DNA from: Lunularia cruciata
Lineage: Eukaryota > Streptophyta > Marchantiopsida > Lunulariales > Lunulariaceae
Direction: 5' to 3'
Length of the DNA stretch: 64,000 bases
Assembly: GCA_948567375.1 (NCBI GenBank)
Contig: OX419762.1
Location: 9,244,001 to 9,308,000 of the forward strand
Shown: positions 1 through 12,471 of the stretch, one piece after another
Layout of the letters: every line of letters starts with the position of its first letter
Numbering within the stretch: the first letter of the stretch is position 1
Notes under the pieces: model-generated
The model's database searches: none
What the model saw: the letters and a program-made list of their open reading frames with translations, nothing else
What the model was told of the DNA's origin: nothing
Position numbers and translations under genes: made by a program

Positions 1-979
1 TAAACCTTAAAAGATAATCTTTTTATTCCAAGTTATATTCAGCACAGCATTTTCTACGGCTTGCACACTGCAAAGATACACTACAATCTCAAGAGAAAGT
101 ACCCGTACTCCAGCTGGTCCATAACACACCAAAGCCGTACGAGATTAAACTGACCTCGAGGCAAAATCCTTGAGGTGGGAGAGATAAGAAACTTAAACGG
201 GACAAAAAGCTTCGGAGTTACCAAAGATTTGCTTTCTCGCCCTCATAGCCATTATCCTCCCCATAGCCATTAGTAAGGAACTCCACCTTGCTATTAATAC
301 TGATATTCTAATCATTAAGTGGCGGCATTCTCTGTACGACGCACTCCCGTGATAAAATAATGCTAATAAATATCTTCCAGTAATTATCTGAAACGTCCTT
401 GCTCTACCGCAATAACTTTGCAAGAGTGGGTCATAATTTAAAGAGTAACACCAAATGCGAATATAAGTAAAGGTTGCAAGTAAAAGCACGTGGCTATGTG
501 TCACTCACTCTTACGGACTCCACTAGGGTAGGCTCAAATCCTTCAGATCGACTGAGGATTCTGATCTCCATACGAAATCCTTGCTATCGTACTAAGAACA
601 ATGTTTTCAAACTGATCTCCAGATAACGAAAAGGTTTAATTGGAAAAGCTGATCACACATATTATGAGCTATGTTTGATTAAATGAGAATCACTTAGTTT
701 GTCCTAAAGGCGGTTCTTGTTAGCAACTCTCACAATTTGGTAGTTTTAATGCAAATTTGAAGCTAACAGATGCAAAAGACGCGCAAGGAAATAGACTCGA
801 ACGAGCAAGCGCTTCATCAAAATGAAGCACTGTAGCTCAATCTGGAAACATCGTGTCATTTGGTACACCTTTTACTTGATTCTGTGCATGAGGAAACGAC
901 TGTTGTATGCCCCTCAAAACAGGATTGAATGCGTCCAAAGTTGATGGCCTTAAAATTCTGTGAAGTGGGTTGGGCTTTA
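1..979. other. Intergenic, nothing recognised
   Basis: I see no convincing gene in this stretch. Open frames are short, overlap on both strands and lack recognisable motifs. No RNA gene or clear repeat is visible. Confidence 0.5.
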
Positions 980-1052
980 GCTAGTAAGAGCCTTAAAGGA
1001 GAAAGGCGACCACGTAGAACACATGAAGGATGGGAAGACCATCATGCCGTAA
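980..1052 (-). mobile_element. Short 3'-end fragment of the RT-RLE non-LTR family
   Basis: About 70 bases match the 3' terminus of the full-length element at 10208-13926 (motifs aaaggcgacc, gaaggatgggaagacc and a trailing gccgta). The match stops abruptly in unrelated sequence, so this is a heavily 5'-truncated copy in the same orientation as the two full-length copies. I found no clear target-site duplication. Confidence 0.65.
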
Positions 1053-1613
1053 AGGTACTCAATCGTATTATTATGACATGGGCTTCATCAAAATTTTGTG
1101 ATGTAGATTTTGCACTGCTGGCGACATTTGAATCTGTGGAAGGGACCACGACCGATTTGGAGAGAAAGAACCAGACAAGCCATATTGCTACGGGAGTGGT
1201 CATCCATGACTGGCAGCATGTCTAGAAGAGCAGAAAGAGTTATGGTCTACTCTTTTCGTCTTATCCATTTGCTCACAATAACCTACCTTTCCATTCCAAC
1301 CTCTCGGGATGAGTCATCTGTCTGTCACGTACAGAAAATATTTAAACAGGTGCACAGGATATCTTTAACAATACACGTAGAAGAGCAAAGTTCATTGCTT
1401 GGATTTTTTTCCAGAAGAGCGGACACTGTCACTTGCATTGCCGTGGTGGGTGTATACTTTGAGCAACCTCAAGATGTCCCGCTGTTGAGCTTCCGCTGGC
1501 GTTTCTGAATTCTTGGACCCCAACAGGACTTATTCTAGGAGCAGACACCGAAAAGCAGCAGGAGAGAAAGAAGTCAAGCATGTGCTTTTAAATATTTGTT
1601 ATCCTAATCTCTC
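1053..1613. other. Intergenic, nothing recognised
   Basis: This is the host sequence into which the element at 1634 inserted. A 132-codon open frame (1110-1508) has no recognisable motif and overlaps another frame, so I do not call it a gene. Confidence 0.4.
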
Positions 1614-1633
1614 TGTTTTAACAATGGAGAAGT
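1614..1633. repeat. Target-site duplication, left copy (20 bp)
   Basis: The 20-mer tgttttaacaatggagaagt here is repeated exactly at 5259-5278. The two copies bracket the decayed non-LTR element between them. This is the expected signature of target-primed insertion and fixes both ends of the element. Confidence 0.93.
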
Positions 1634-4600
1634 AAGCAGGCAACCACAGAGAACACATGAAGGATGGGAAGACCCAGCAAGCCACACAAGGGAGAGCCAA
1701 ATGAGGTAGAATGGGGCTAGGCCCCAATAGTATCGATATGAGATATCTGTCCCACCAAACTTAAGATATCCGAGCTATGCAAGTCATAAGCTCTACAGAT
1801 TATTGGAATATTTGGAGAAACATCACCTAGAGAGATTGCTCTCCTATGGATTGCACCAGCCAATGCTCTTTGTAGAGCAATGTACACACACCGTCTGAAG
1901 TATGCTACAAAGTATGAGAGTGAGAGTGGTACCCTTTGGCATCTAATATGATAAACTCGGTGGATTCCTTGACAAATGTATCAAACACCATGTCCATAGC
2001 TCCATATAACTCCAAGGCTAGAGGAACAAAGAGGTGAGCTCGCTGCATACCCCTATACTTGGAGATCTTGCATGTTGCTGCTCTACTCGCCGCTCATCCA
2101 TGAGGATGAGTAATCACTCCCTCCAAAACTATATCACATGTAGGGTCTATAACCACAACATCCACCACTATCACCTGATCATCTAGGACCAAGTATAAGA
2201 CTGCTTTGATGCATGGCATTTGCAAAGAATATGATTGGCCCCTCCAAGCAAGATATCCACTCTCTCATGCCATAGCAAACACTATATCCATGATGGCATC
2301 ATGGGTAGCTATCCTCTATCTTCCATAAGGACATTATGTCATATGGACCGCTGCTGCATCTACTGTAGAACCACATTCACAAGTGAGTTATGAAGATACA
2401 GACTGATGGACTAAACCTAAGCAAAACCTCATTGTTGTAGAGACAATGGTTGGTGTGAGTTGGAATGCCCTAATCCACATTTGAGCTGGGATTCAAGAGC
2501 ATGCACCCTTGACGGAGCAAGAGCAAAGACATGATCTAGTGGCCCAAGGAATGGATGAGTCAACTAAGAGAGAATGTAGTATATGTTGACATTGTTGCTC
2601 CATCAAGGGAGATTACAAACCTCTGGTCCAATCTGATGGTAGTGAAGAAAAAGGATTGAAGGTCATCCTCTACTTGTGGAGATATACCATTTCTTGTATG
2701 TTGCAATAACACTTGGAGAGAAAAGGGTCCCTCCTCCACCTTGGTCACATAAGTGTCCAAAATTGGCCTATCAATAACCACAAAATGGGAGGAAAGTAGG
2801 GGTGCTAAGAGAGCACAACTACCCAAAAAATGCTATAGGTGTCATCTCCTCCATAGATAATAAGCCTACCCCTCCGCATAAGATTGGTAAAGATGTCTGT
2901 CTACATGCCAAATCCCTTGTGACACACTCAAATATCACTGGTCTAATGATATGACCAAAGATTCCCATAATGCTCATACAAAAGGTCTCAAATATGATAG
3001 GAAAGTCAAGGAAGGGGAAATCATGCATAGGAGGTAAGTCAATCAAAGTGCAATAGTAGAGGAGAGTATACCAAATGCCACTTGCGGATCTCCTATAAGA
3101 GGAAGGTCATCCACATGGAGAATATCCTTTGCAAGGGTAATGTCTAAGAAGCATGTGGAAAAATCCTCAAGTCCTATTGGTACCCCAATAATATGTAGTC
3201 TATTTTTAGATGTGACACACCCTTTGGAAGCTCACAATAGGGATGGATACTTGAAGGGGACCATGCTCTGCACTTTGACACCTTGACTCTCAAGCCTACA
3301 AGATGTAGTTCGATAATCAAGTGATCAAAGGCCTACCTAATATGATCTACAGGGCCCAAAATATTTGTATCATCTCCTAAGGAGTGAAATACATAGCCTG
3401 GCATGGCCAAAGTAGTAGATAAGAGAGCTCTAAAGTGAGCCATGGTAAAGAAAGGTTCCCCTAAAGGATCTCCTTGTTGTTTACTAACAATTGACTTCAA
3501 GATGGTGACTCCCCTTGTAACCACCCATGTTGGCAAAGAAAAGGGAAGTAGGAGAGCCATAGAAAAACTGCACAAAAGGAATGAGACTCACCAAGGATCC
3601 ACCAATCTCCCTAAACTCTCTAAAGATGGATGCCCAAAATATGCAATTAAAAGCGTCTCAACATCCACTTATAGGACAACCCATTTTGGATGGATATTTA
3701 GGAGTGCCTTGATGTCTAGGGAAATAGCCTTGCAACCTCCAAGTGTAGCTACTCCAGACTGATTGGACTAAGGTGCTCCCAAAAGCAAGGTCAATGCTGA
3801 AGGACAATGGTGTGACCAATCAAGTGCAAAAGATCTCTCCATTAGCAATTGGTCTTATACCCCTTGTGCCCTTCTCCATGGCAAGATGTTGACTAGCCTC
3901 TAACACCTGACGAATTGACGTAGGAATGTCTTTGTCACTATTGCTACAACCACTTGAAACAATTGGTAAATCCACTAGAAAGATCTTATGCCATAAAGCA
4001 ATCTCTAAAATGCTTGTATACCATCCTTGACAAGCCTCTTGAGGAGAAGCAAGGAGTAGTGCATAAAGCTTATGCAAAAATGACCTATCAAGACATAAAA
4101 GCTCTTCAGACTGATAATCTAAGACCTCTAATGGTACTCCCTCTCTTGCCATAGGATGCAGTGAGCGTACAGAAGAGATAATCTCATCAATGGGACTAAC
4201 CATAGACAAAAGGTGTAGCACTTGAGCTGCTCTGCTAAGCTATCCTGCTTGACCCAATCTCCTACACCATCATTAGCTAGTGGACTCTATGGTATCATGT
4301 GGCAGAATCTGTCTCCTAAAATGTGCAGCCCTAACCAACTCCTTTTGTAGGGCAGCCCAATCCCCCACTTGAAATCAACAAAATCTAACAGCCACCTCTC
4401 TATGCCCCTCATGTCTCCCTCTAGCATAATGAATGCATCATCAAGAGAGTAAGAGGAATAAAAACCATGCTAACTCGTCCAAGGGATCATGTGCCAAACT
4501 ATCAAATGGTGAGCAAAAAGTCTGTTTAGGCTCATCAAAGAGTATACAAGGTAGTCTATGGAATAGACGTGGACATGGAAAACTAGTCTCAAATAACCCC

Positions 4601-5258
4601 AAGATACAACCAGCCTGAAATGCTAATCACTCCCATGACTTGATTTGTATTCCTAGAATGGTCTAAGAAGGGATAGAGAAAGCATACATAATCTCGAGTG
4701 TCACCGTTGTCGATATGGTCGCTTGTCTCACATGAGCATCCCAAATGGTCCAATCATAGTCCTTATGCATCCTTCCGCATGGGTCTTTACCTCTTGTGGG
4801 ATAAAGCATCAATGACACACCAAGCATGGTGTATCCCCAACTACTCTAGGCGGTCCCACATGGGGAAGTGCAACTATGATTGACACAAGAATAATAATCA
4901 TATCACAAAATAGTCCTCTCCATATCTTTCCATACTTGCAAAATCACAACCCAACTCACATGAGTAAATACCATCTCTCTAAACCCTAAAAAATATAAAT
5001 TCTTTTGATTTTTAATTTTTATCTAGATTTTTTTTATCTAATTTTTAACTAAAAATATTCATGACTTTCTATTCAATTCTCCGTAGCCTTCAATCTAGGG
5101 ACCAAGGGAACCAAAATTGAAAAATGAACAGAATCTACATTTCACTCATGTGATATATGCAGGTAAGCTCTCTAAAACTCTAAAATAACCTTCCATTCCT
5201 TGCCTCTTTTTCTCTCTCCTGTTCCTCTCTTATCCAGTTTAGATCCTCTCCTCTCCAT
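1634..5258 (-). mobile_element. RT-RLE non-LTR retrotransposon, old full-length copy
   Basis: A 3625-bp element on the minus strand, bounded by an exact 20-bp duplication, is colinear with the younger copy at 10208-13926. Translated pieces match it: an N-terminal region (4221-3820), RT palm motif B as a QQGDPLGEP version near 3470, the D-D box as GDDTN near 3370, a thumb region (3046-2819), and the endonuclease part toward 2050-2500. All reading frames are broken, and many differences from the younger copy are C-to-T or G-to-A changes, as expected of a methylated, silenced repeat. It no longer codes for a protein. Confidence 0.88.
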
Positions 5259-5278
5259 TGTTTTAACAATGGAGAAGT
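5259..5278. repeat. Target-site duplication, right copy (20 bp)
   Basis: Exact second copy of the 20-mer at 1614-1633. It marks the 5' end of the minus-strand element. Confidence 0.93.
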
Positions 5279-5722
5279 TATTTCCTGCTACTCTAGCGGG
5301 ACTCAACTTAAAAAACGGCATGCATATGCATAATTTTGTCAATCCAAAACCAATGGACTTTGGTGAAACTCTGTCACAAGATTCTTTTCCTCAAAAGAAA
5401 CTGTCACCGAATATCCATTTCCTCCCAAGATCCTTTCTCGAGGACCTCGAAATCGTGAGTCTTTGAGTTGATCAAACATTTTACCACTTGGACCGAAGAG
5501 AAGAGAGAAACGGTTATTCTCTCTTCATTGTGGTTGATTCAAGCTCAGTGCAGAATTTGTTTGCTACTAAGCCGCTCATGGAAGACAATTCAATATCATT
5601 GTGAATCTTACTTTTAATACAACACAACAGGGAGAAGCTTTGAACAAGCTCAACGAATCTGATGATGACGGAGAACCTTTTGGTCTTTTGACAGTACTGG
5701 TAGTGGTGTGAAACATTTATAT
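5279..5722. other. Intergenic, nothing recognised
   Basis: Host flank to the right of the old non-LTR copy. An 88-codon open frame spans the duplication and has no recognisable motif. Confidence 0.4.
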
Positions 5723-5768
5723 GAGCAGAGAAAGGCCGACCGCGTAGAAAACACTAAAGATTGGCAAT
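5723..5768 (-). mobile_element. Very short 3'-end fragment of the RT-RLE family
   Basis: About 35 bases (gagaaaggccgaccgcgtag followed by aaaacact) match the extreme 3' end of the full-length elements. An 8-bp repeat atttatat lies at 5715-5722 and 5769-5776 and may be its target-site duplication, although AT-rich 8-mers recur by chance. Confidence 0.5.
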
Positions 5769-6000
5769 ATTTATATTAGTTTATAGATACCTACAGGCAA
5801 AGGTTAATTTTAACATGGCTTCATAACAAACTAAGGTCTAAAATTTACATATAAAAATTCAATAAATTTCAATTTGATTTCTTGACTTTACCTGTCAGTA
5901 CCCTTAACTTGTAACAAAGTACGACTCATGTTCCCAAGTGCACATAAAGATATTTCCTACTATATATATTTCCCCGTGAAAAGTTTAAAGGGGAAATCCA

Positions 6001-7260
6001 TTTGAAAGCAATATGGACATTTATTGTGCATCCCAAACCCTAACTCTAAATCCTAAGGTTTATTAATGGCCTTACCTCTTAGACTCCTTGCCGATTAATA
6101 ATTAAAGTTCATTATAATAACACTAAAAAACAACAAGCCTTTTCTGCAAAAATATGGAAAAGTGATTTATCCTAAAAATATTTGTGAAAAACACTATGTG
6201 CCAGCATAGCACGAGATACAAAGAGTTTTAGTTTGAAGCATGGACGAGAATTCCAAGAACTTTCAATCCACCTCTTAACTTGATAAGCGTAACCTTAACT
6301 ATATTCATCTTCAAGATATTATTGTAGAACTCCCAAGAAGCGTCAGGAAGTTTAGCATTAGGCTCACCATTTCTTTACTAATCTTTCCGGGCGTCGATAC
6401 GTTAGGCCTACTTTAGCTACACAACCCAAGTATTGTTCATTGCAATATTGATATTAGACGTAGCTGACCTCCACCGCAGTAGCTTAATATTTCGACGTTG
6501 TTGTCTCCGTTGATCGATAATTCCAACGAAATCAAACACCCAAGCTGTGTGGTGTACTCTGTCCGCTACCCATACAACTTTAAAATCTACCCCATGAATT
6601 AGTTTACTGTATTCTGCTCGTTACCCATACAGTTCTAACAATCTACCCACAAATTAATTTATGGATTCATACTAATTCAGAATACTAATGTTGAAAGACC
6701 CCCTAGTATGCCGCCGTTGTGTGTTTGATTCTGTTGGAGCTATCGAACAACGAAGACAACAACATCAAAATATTAAGCTACTGCTGTGGAGGTCAGCTAC
6801 GTCTAAATATTGCAATGAACAATACTTTGGGTTGTGTAGGTAAAGTAAGCCTAACGTATCTATGGCCAGAAAGAAAGATGAGTAAAGAAAGGGTGAGCTT
6901 AATGCGAAACTTCCAGAAGCTTCTGGCAGTTCTAAAATAATAGCTTGAAGATGAATATAGTTAAAGTTGTGCTGATGAAGTTAAGAGTGGCTTGAAAGTT
7001 CTTGGAATTCCCGTCCATGGTTCAAACTCTAAACTATTTGTATCTCATACTACGCTGGCATATACAGGTTTTCTACCAATAGTTCTAGAATTGGTTTTTA
7101 TAAAAAAAGAATTAACCTTCCCATATATTTGGTATATAATGAGTGTTTTTTTTCAGTGTTATTAATGAACAAAGGGTTTGAGAGGCAAGGTCATAAATAT
7201 ACCTTAGGATTTAGAGTTAGGGTTTGGGAAGCACCATCAATCTGAATCATTACTTTCAAT
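6001..7260. repeat. Large inverted repeat (foldback, about 540-bp arms)
   Basis: The left arm (about 6001-6540) is the reverse complement of the right arm (about 6720-7260), with small gaps and roughly four in five bases conserved by eye. Anchors include 28 bases pairing perfectly (6031-6058 with 7202-7229) and an inner match of 6522-6539 with 6721-6738. The 179-bp spacer contains two near-identical units of about 54 bp (6553-6606 and 6608-6661) sharing acccataca. Transcription through it would give a long hairpin RNA. It may be a foldback transposon, a MITE-like relic or an inverted duplication; I see no transposase inside and no certain TSD. Confidence 0.88.
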
Positions 7261-7530
7261 TGGAATTTGGCTGCGATCATGTAAGAGCAATTTCTTCAAG
7301 GAATTAAAATTGAATATTGATCTTTCATTTGAAAAATCAAACAAAACATCCACAAGTCATACATATTTGGTGTTGTAATAGCACTACAATATGTGATTTC
7401 CAACGGGGAAGCTACATCAATTGCATGTTCTTAACCACAAGATGAATTTCATGTTCTTAACCACAAGATGTCATTGACATGACATTAGATATATAGTCAA
7501 AAAGACATCACATCTATAATCAAAAAATGA
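7261..7530. other. Intergenic between foldback and hAT relic
   Basis: AT-rich sequence with no recognisable element. It contains a local repeat of catgttcttaaccacaagat at 7423 and 7451. Confidence 0.4.
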
Positions 7531-9372
7531 GGTCAAGATCTGGCAGTGTGGTCCATGTTGTAAAAGGGACCAGATTCCAATTCTGGCAAAAAGTCTAGAT
7601 GCAAACATTGCCAGTATATTGTACTACACTACAGAAAGAGCGGGATTGTGAAGAAGCATCTCAATTGGTGGGACAAGTATAAGAAGTCTATGAAGCAGTT
7701 ACCAACATTGGAATATCCTGGTTGGCTTGTGATGCAACGTTTGAAGTTCTACTCTAGCAAGTTATAGTTACTGGTCGAATGCAGCAAAGCAACATGCGGT
7801 CATTTGGTTGCTCTAAGTTGCCCAAGAAAGAGTTAGAATTGTTTCATCACATATCGCAATGCATTACTATATGATAGTTTTGCTTTTGTTTGCAATGAAG
7901 AGTAGCACCAAGTAGATGCTCTGAAACTTCTCCAGCCAGATGTGAAACTGCCTTCACACAAGGACTTGGCAGGTAAGCTGCTTGATATGTGCTAGCTTAA
8001 AGTCAAATGTAAGGTTGAAATGTTTCTTTCATAAGGAAAAGTTCATTGTCCACCAAGTGATGGTTGGTCAAATGTGAAAAACCAGCAATCAACTATATGT
8101 TGGTTTCACCAACATATAGTTGATTCTTGAATTTTTGAATACTGGTGAACAAGGAAATGATTCTGTGTCCTTATATTTGAGAAATTGAGTCCATGTTATC
8201 AAAAATACTCTTGGCAATGTGTTGGGATAAACACTACCGCAAACAAGTTGGCCTGGACAATGTTGGAGAAACAGTACCCTTCAAAATATTTCCATGGTTG
8301 TGTATTTCATGGCCTTAATCTGTTTGTCAAGGATATCTTTGCTGTAACAAAGGCAAAGTGGGGTCAAAAGATTTATAACTATCCTGATGGGTACCCATTT
8401 GAGCACTTAGCAGAAGTTTTGCTGCTGCATGTAAATATATTATTTTGAGTACTTGTTGAAGTTTGCTGCTGCATGTAAAGATATTGTGAAATTTTTTCAT
8501 AATCATCAGCTCTCAAAAGCACAACTGCAAAAGGTGCTCAAAGATGCAAATCTTTGTAATCTTGTCACTCCAGCTCCCACATAATAGTGCACTCTACAAT
8601 GTTGCTTTGCTTCATTAGTTGTAGTTGAAAAGATTATACATTCTGTTAATACCCATGACTTTATAAGTAGAACCAGTAAATAGAAAGAGGCCAGGATGTT
8701 GATCCAACAAACCATATGCACTGATTATTTTGTCTCACTCTTGAAAAAGAGTATTGCTATTCTGGATCCTCTTGATGCTGCCATTCAATTCTATCAATCT
8801 GATAGTGTATCGATCAGTTATATAATTCAAACTTTTCTGTGAAGGTGGTTGATGCATTTACTCTTTTGAATATTTGTTGAAATTGAATCAATTACAATTC
8901 AATTTTATGTATGGACCTGCTCATGGAATTGGTTATCTTCAGGATCCAAGATATGACAATGCAAGAATGCCTGACCTAATTTATATGACAATCAAGGATT
9001 AGGTTTATAAAGTTGCAGTTCAAGATGATATAGTGCCGATGCAAGATATGCACAAAGGTATGTACCAGAAGTACACAAGTTTTTGTATCTTTGCTTTGCA
9101 GCAACTGGCTCAAACCATTGTACCAATTGCCTTGCAAATGTTCAAGGAATGCAAGGTATTTGTTTATGAGTTTTGGATATCACAAGGGACTCAATGGCCC
9201 ATTCTTTAGAAGCTAGCTCACTGCATCTTCACATTGGTGACATCAAATGCCACTTTGGAACAAAATTTCTCTACCTTTGGTTTCATTCATTCAAATTACG
9301 GATTTGCCTCTCGCCTAATGCTATTGTGAAGCTGGTTTACATCAAGACAAACAATGTACAATTCACCAAACA
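7530..9372 (+). pseudogene. hAT-family transposase pseudogene
   Basis: Frames spread over about 1.8 kb carry, in order, the parts of a plant hAT transposase. A BED-type zinc finger half lies near 7590 (SRCKHCQYIVLHY). A middle block at 8185-8520 contains a cysteine-histidine pair (GCVFHGLNLFVKDIF) typical of the catalytic region. A later block near 8890-9150 includes YGPAHGIGYLQDP and KVAVQDDIVPMQDMHKGMY. The hATC dimerisation domain lies at 9170-9370, split over two frames (NFSTFGFIHS, then RLSPNAIVKLVYIKTNN in part). Several stops and frameshifts separate the pieces, so it is dead. I could not find terminal inverted repeats or an 8-bp duplication. The foldback just upstream could be unrelated. 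Confidence 0.75.
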
Positions 9373-10193
9373 AACAAATATCAACTTTGAGTGCATTTCC
9401 GATTGTGACTATTCATCGGAGGTTGAATTGATGCTCATAATGCGAATTGAGTATAGTAAGCCAATCATAAAAATTTACTGCAATATAATAAAATCTTCAA
9501 TCAGAACATGTTTTAGTATATTATTAGTTAATATACTATCGACTGTACTATGTAAAATCATCCATTAATACTAAGGTTTTCAATAAAAACCATTAAATCC
9601 AATAGTATTTTAGAATACCACCATCGATCGTACATAATCGATGGTTTTCCCCGGCCCTGATCTTCGAGTTTGCAAAGGATGTACAACTTGTTCAATGGAC
9701 AGATAAATTAAGATGGTCAATGCCGTACCCCATTGACCCTCGTAATCTGTGGATGAGGAGGAGACTACGGGATTCCTTCATGGCGCAATTGGCAAGATGC
9801 TGGGCCCAAAGCTCAGAATAGACTAAGATGAGGTTTTGTTGCCATTGAAACTGCATCGCAACGAACTAAAACCACCTGGAACGACGGGATTCAGGTCCGT
9901 GGTGTATCGCATCTGCGCTAGCTTTACATGGCCAGATAAATGACCTCTAGCTAGCCATCGGACTTCCGGTTCGGAATTGGAACTGATACCTAATATGAAG
10001 CATGGATCCTTATGGGAATTGAAGAGATTCCACCGTGAGTAAGCGACCGTTTCCCGTTTAGATGGTTAGTTTTGAGAAGTGAGATTTGAGGTCTAGAATG
10101 GTCTGACCCAAAATATCTTCAGACAAAGGTGATAGTCGCGCGAGTGCTATAGACTGCACTGCCAGTTTCCAGTACGCTTGTAAAGGCTTATTG
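9373..10193. other. Intergenic, nothing recognised
   Basis: Host sequence to the left of the young non-LTR copy. It shows no coding motif, tandem repeat or strong palindrome that I could support. Confidence 0.4.
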
Positions 10194-10207
10194 ACTGTGA
10201 TTGGTAT
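10194..10207. repeat. Target-site duplication, left copy (14 bp)
   Basis: The 14-mer actgtgattggtat is repeated exactly at 13927-13940. Together the pair fixes both ends of the element in between. Confidence 0.94.
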
Positions 10208-10476
10208 CCAAAAACGAAAAAAAGGCGACCGCGTAAGAAAAATGAAGGATGGGAAGACCCCATCAAGCCGTACAAAGGAGAGACAAAAAAGGTAACATGG
10301 GGCTAAGCCCCAATAGAGTCTGTATGAGAAATCTGCCCTACCGCACCTAAGATATCCGAGCTATGCAAGTCGTACGGTCTACACACAACTGGAGCAGCCA
10401 AAGAAACATCACCTAATGTGATTGCTCTCCTATGGATTGCACCAGCCACTGCCCTCTGTAGAGCAATGGACACACG

Positions 10477-11293
10477 CTATCTAAAGTAAGCTACAAAGTA
10501 TGAGAGTGAGAGTGGTGCCCCCTGACGCCTAACATGATAAGCTCTCGCGCACTCCCTGACAAATGTATCAAATGCCGTGTCCATCGCTCCATATAACTCC
10601 AAGGCTAGAGGAACAAAGAGGTGACCTCGCTGCATGCCCCTATACTTGGAGACCTTACGACCTGCTGCTGCACTCGCCGCCCATCCAAGGGGATGGGTAA
10701 TCACTCCCTCTGAAACTGTATCCCGCGTAGGGTGCGTGACCACGACATCCGCTACGGTCACCTGATCATCTCGGACCAAGTATAAGTCTGCCCTGACACG
10801 TGTCGTCTGCAACGCATACGAACCTCCAAGCTAAGTATCCACTCTCTCGTGCCATACCAAACAATATGTCTCTAATGGCATCATGTGTAGCTATCCTCTG
10901 TCCTCAAAAAGGACACAGTGTCATGTGGACCGCCACTGCATCTAGTGCGGAACCACACTCACAAGTGAGTAGTGAAGATGCAGATGGGTGGACCAAGCCT
11001 AGGCGAAACCTCATCGCTGTAGAGAAAGTAGCCGGTGTGAGTCGGAAAGCCCTAATGCATGGTCGAGCTAGGATCCACGAGCCTGCACCCTTGCCGGAGC
11101 AAGAGCGTAGACGTACTCTAGTAGCCTGAGGAATGGACGAGTCAACTAAGAGAGATTGTAGCGTATGCTCACATTGTCGCTCCATCAAGAAAGACTGTAG
11201 GCCTCTAGTCCAATCTGACGATAGTGAAGCAAACGATGGAAAACCCTCTCGTGCTCGTGTGGATAGACTATCTCTCGTCTGCCGCAATAACAC
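10477..11293 (-). pseudogene. CCHC finger and restriction-like endonuclease of the non-LTR element
   Basis: Two frames (11293-10904 and 10812-10477) cover the C-terminal part of the polyprotein. The first ends in a Cys-x-Cys-x9-His-x3-Cys cluster (CECGSALDAVAVHMTLC), followed by a TGA stop where sister copies read through to a GGQR/THDAIRD-type motif. The second frame carries a PD-(D/E)xK-like core (RADLYLV, then VTVADVVVTHPTR) and the downstream KVSKY and PLALELYG motifs seen in R2-type endonucleases. In that family this domain nicks the target DNA to prime reverse transcription. The first proline of the usual RPD is an alanine here, so whether it was ever active in this exact form is uncertain. 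One stop and one frameshift inactivate it. Confidence 0.75.
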
Positions 11294-12370
11294 CTAGAGA
11301 GAAAAGGGTCCTCCCTCCACCTCTGTCACATACGTTTCCAAAACCGGCCTATCAACAACCACAAAACGAGAGGCAAGTAGGGGTGCCGAGAGAGCCCAAC
11401 TACCCAAAAACACTATAGGTGCCATCTCCTCCATAGAAAGCAAGCCAACCCCACCACATGAGATTGGTAGAGCCGTCTGTCTACGTGCCAAATCCCCTGT
11501 CACACACTCAAAAGTCCCTGGTCCAACAATATCACCAAAGACTCCCATAATCCTCCTATCAAATGCTCTCAGACGTGATAGGAAGGACGGTGAGGGGGGA
11601 ATTGTATGGATGAGGTAGGATGGTCGACGAGCCATACGTGAAGAGAGTATACCAAATGCCACATGCGGATCTCCTAGTAATGGAAGGTCATCACATGGAG
11701 AACATCGTCTGCAAGGGCAATGTCTAAGAAGCGTGTGACGAAATCCTCCGATCCTACTGGCACTCCAAGAACACAAAGTCCATCTGTGGATGTGATACAC
11801 CCCTCTGGAAGCTCAAGGTGGGGAGGGATACCTAAAGGGGACCATGCCCTACACTTTGACACCTTGACTCTCAAGCCTACTAGATGTAGCTCGGTAGTCA
11901 AGTAGTCAAAGGCCTGTCTAATCTGATCTATAGGGCCTACAATGTGTGTATCATCTGCCAAGGAGGGAAATACACAACCTGGCATGGCCAAAGTAGTAGA
12001 TAGGAGAGCTCTAAAGTGAGCCATGGCAAATAAGGGCCCTCCCAAAGGATCTCCCTGTCGTGTACCAACAGCTGACTCCAAGACGGTGACTCCCTCTTGT
12101 GAACCACCATGCTGGTAGTAAAGGGAAGCAGGAGAGCCATAAAAAGACCGCACAAAAGGAATGAGACTCGCCAAGGATCCACCAGCCTCCCTAAGCTCAC
12201 TAAAGACGGATGCACGTGAGACGCTATTAAAAGCGTTCTCAATATCCACCTGTAGGACAATCCACTCCGGATAGATATCTAGGAGTGCTCTAATGCCTAG
12301 AGATATAGCCTCACATCCTCCAGGTGTAGCTACTCCAAACTGATGTGGATTAAGGTGCTATCGAAAGTGA
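11294..12370 (-). pseudogene. Reverse transcriptase domain of the non-LTR element
   Basis: The frame at 12249-11674, with its upstream extension to about 12370, has the ordered RT blocks. These are HQFGVATPGGCEAI (fingers), DIENAFNS (motif A, first catalytic Asp), GTRQGDPLGGPLFA (motif B) and SLADDTHIVGP (motif C, catalytic Asp pair). The thumb continues in another frame (11800-11294; for example RRPSYLIHTIPPSP and FDRRIMGVFGDIVG), so there is a frameshift near 11690. The catalytic aspartates are intact. This enzyme would copy the element RNA at the nicked target. It lies upstream of the endonuclease half of the same polyprotein. The frame track's Met at 12249 is internal, not a start. Confidence 0.88.
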
Positions 12371-12471
12371 GAACGATGCTGAAGGACAATGGTACGACTG
12401 ACCAAATGCAAGAAGATCTCTCCAATAGCAATCGGTCTAATGCCTCCCGTGTCCTTCTCAATTGCAAGAAG

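Noticed and set aside
193-504. 103-codon minus-strand frame
   Set aside because: No motif, no homologue recognised, isolated.
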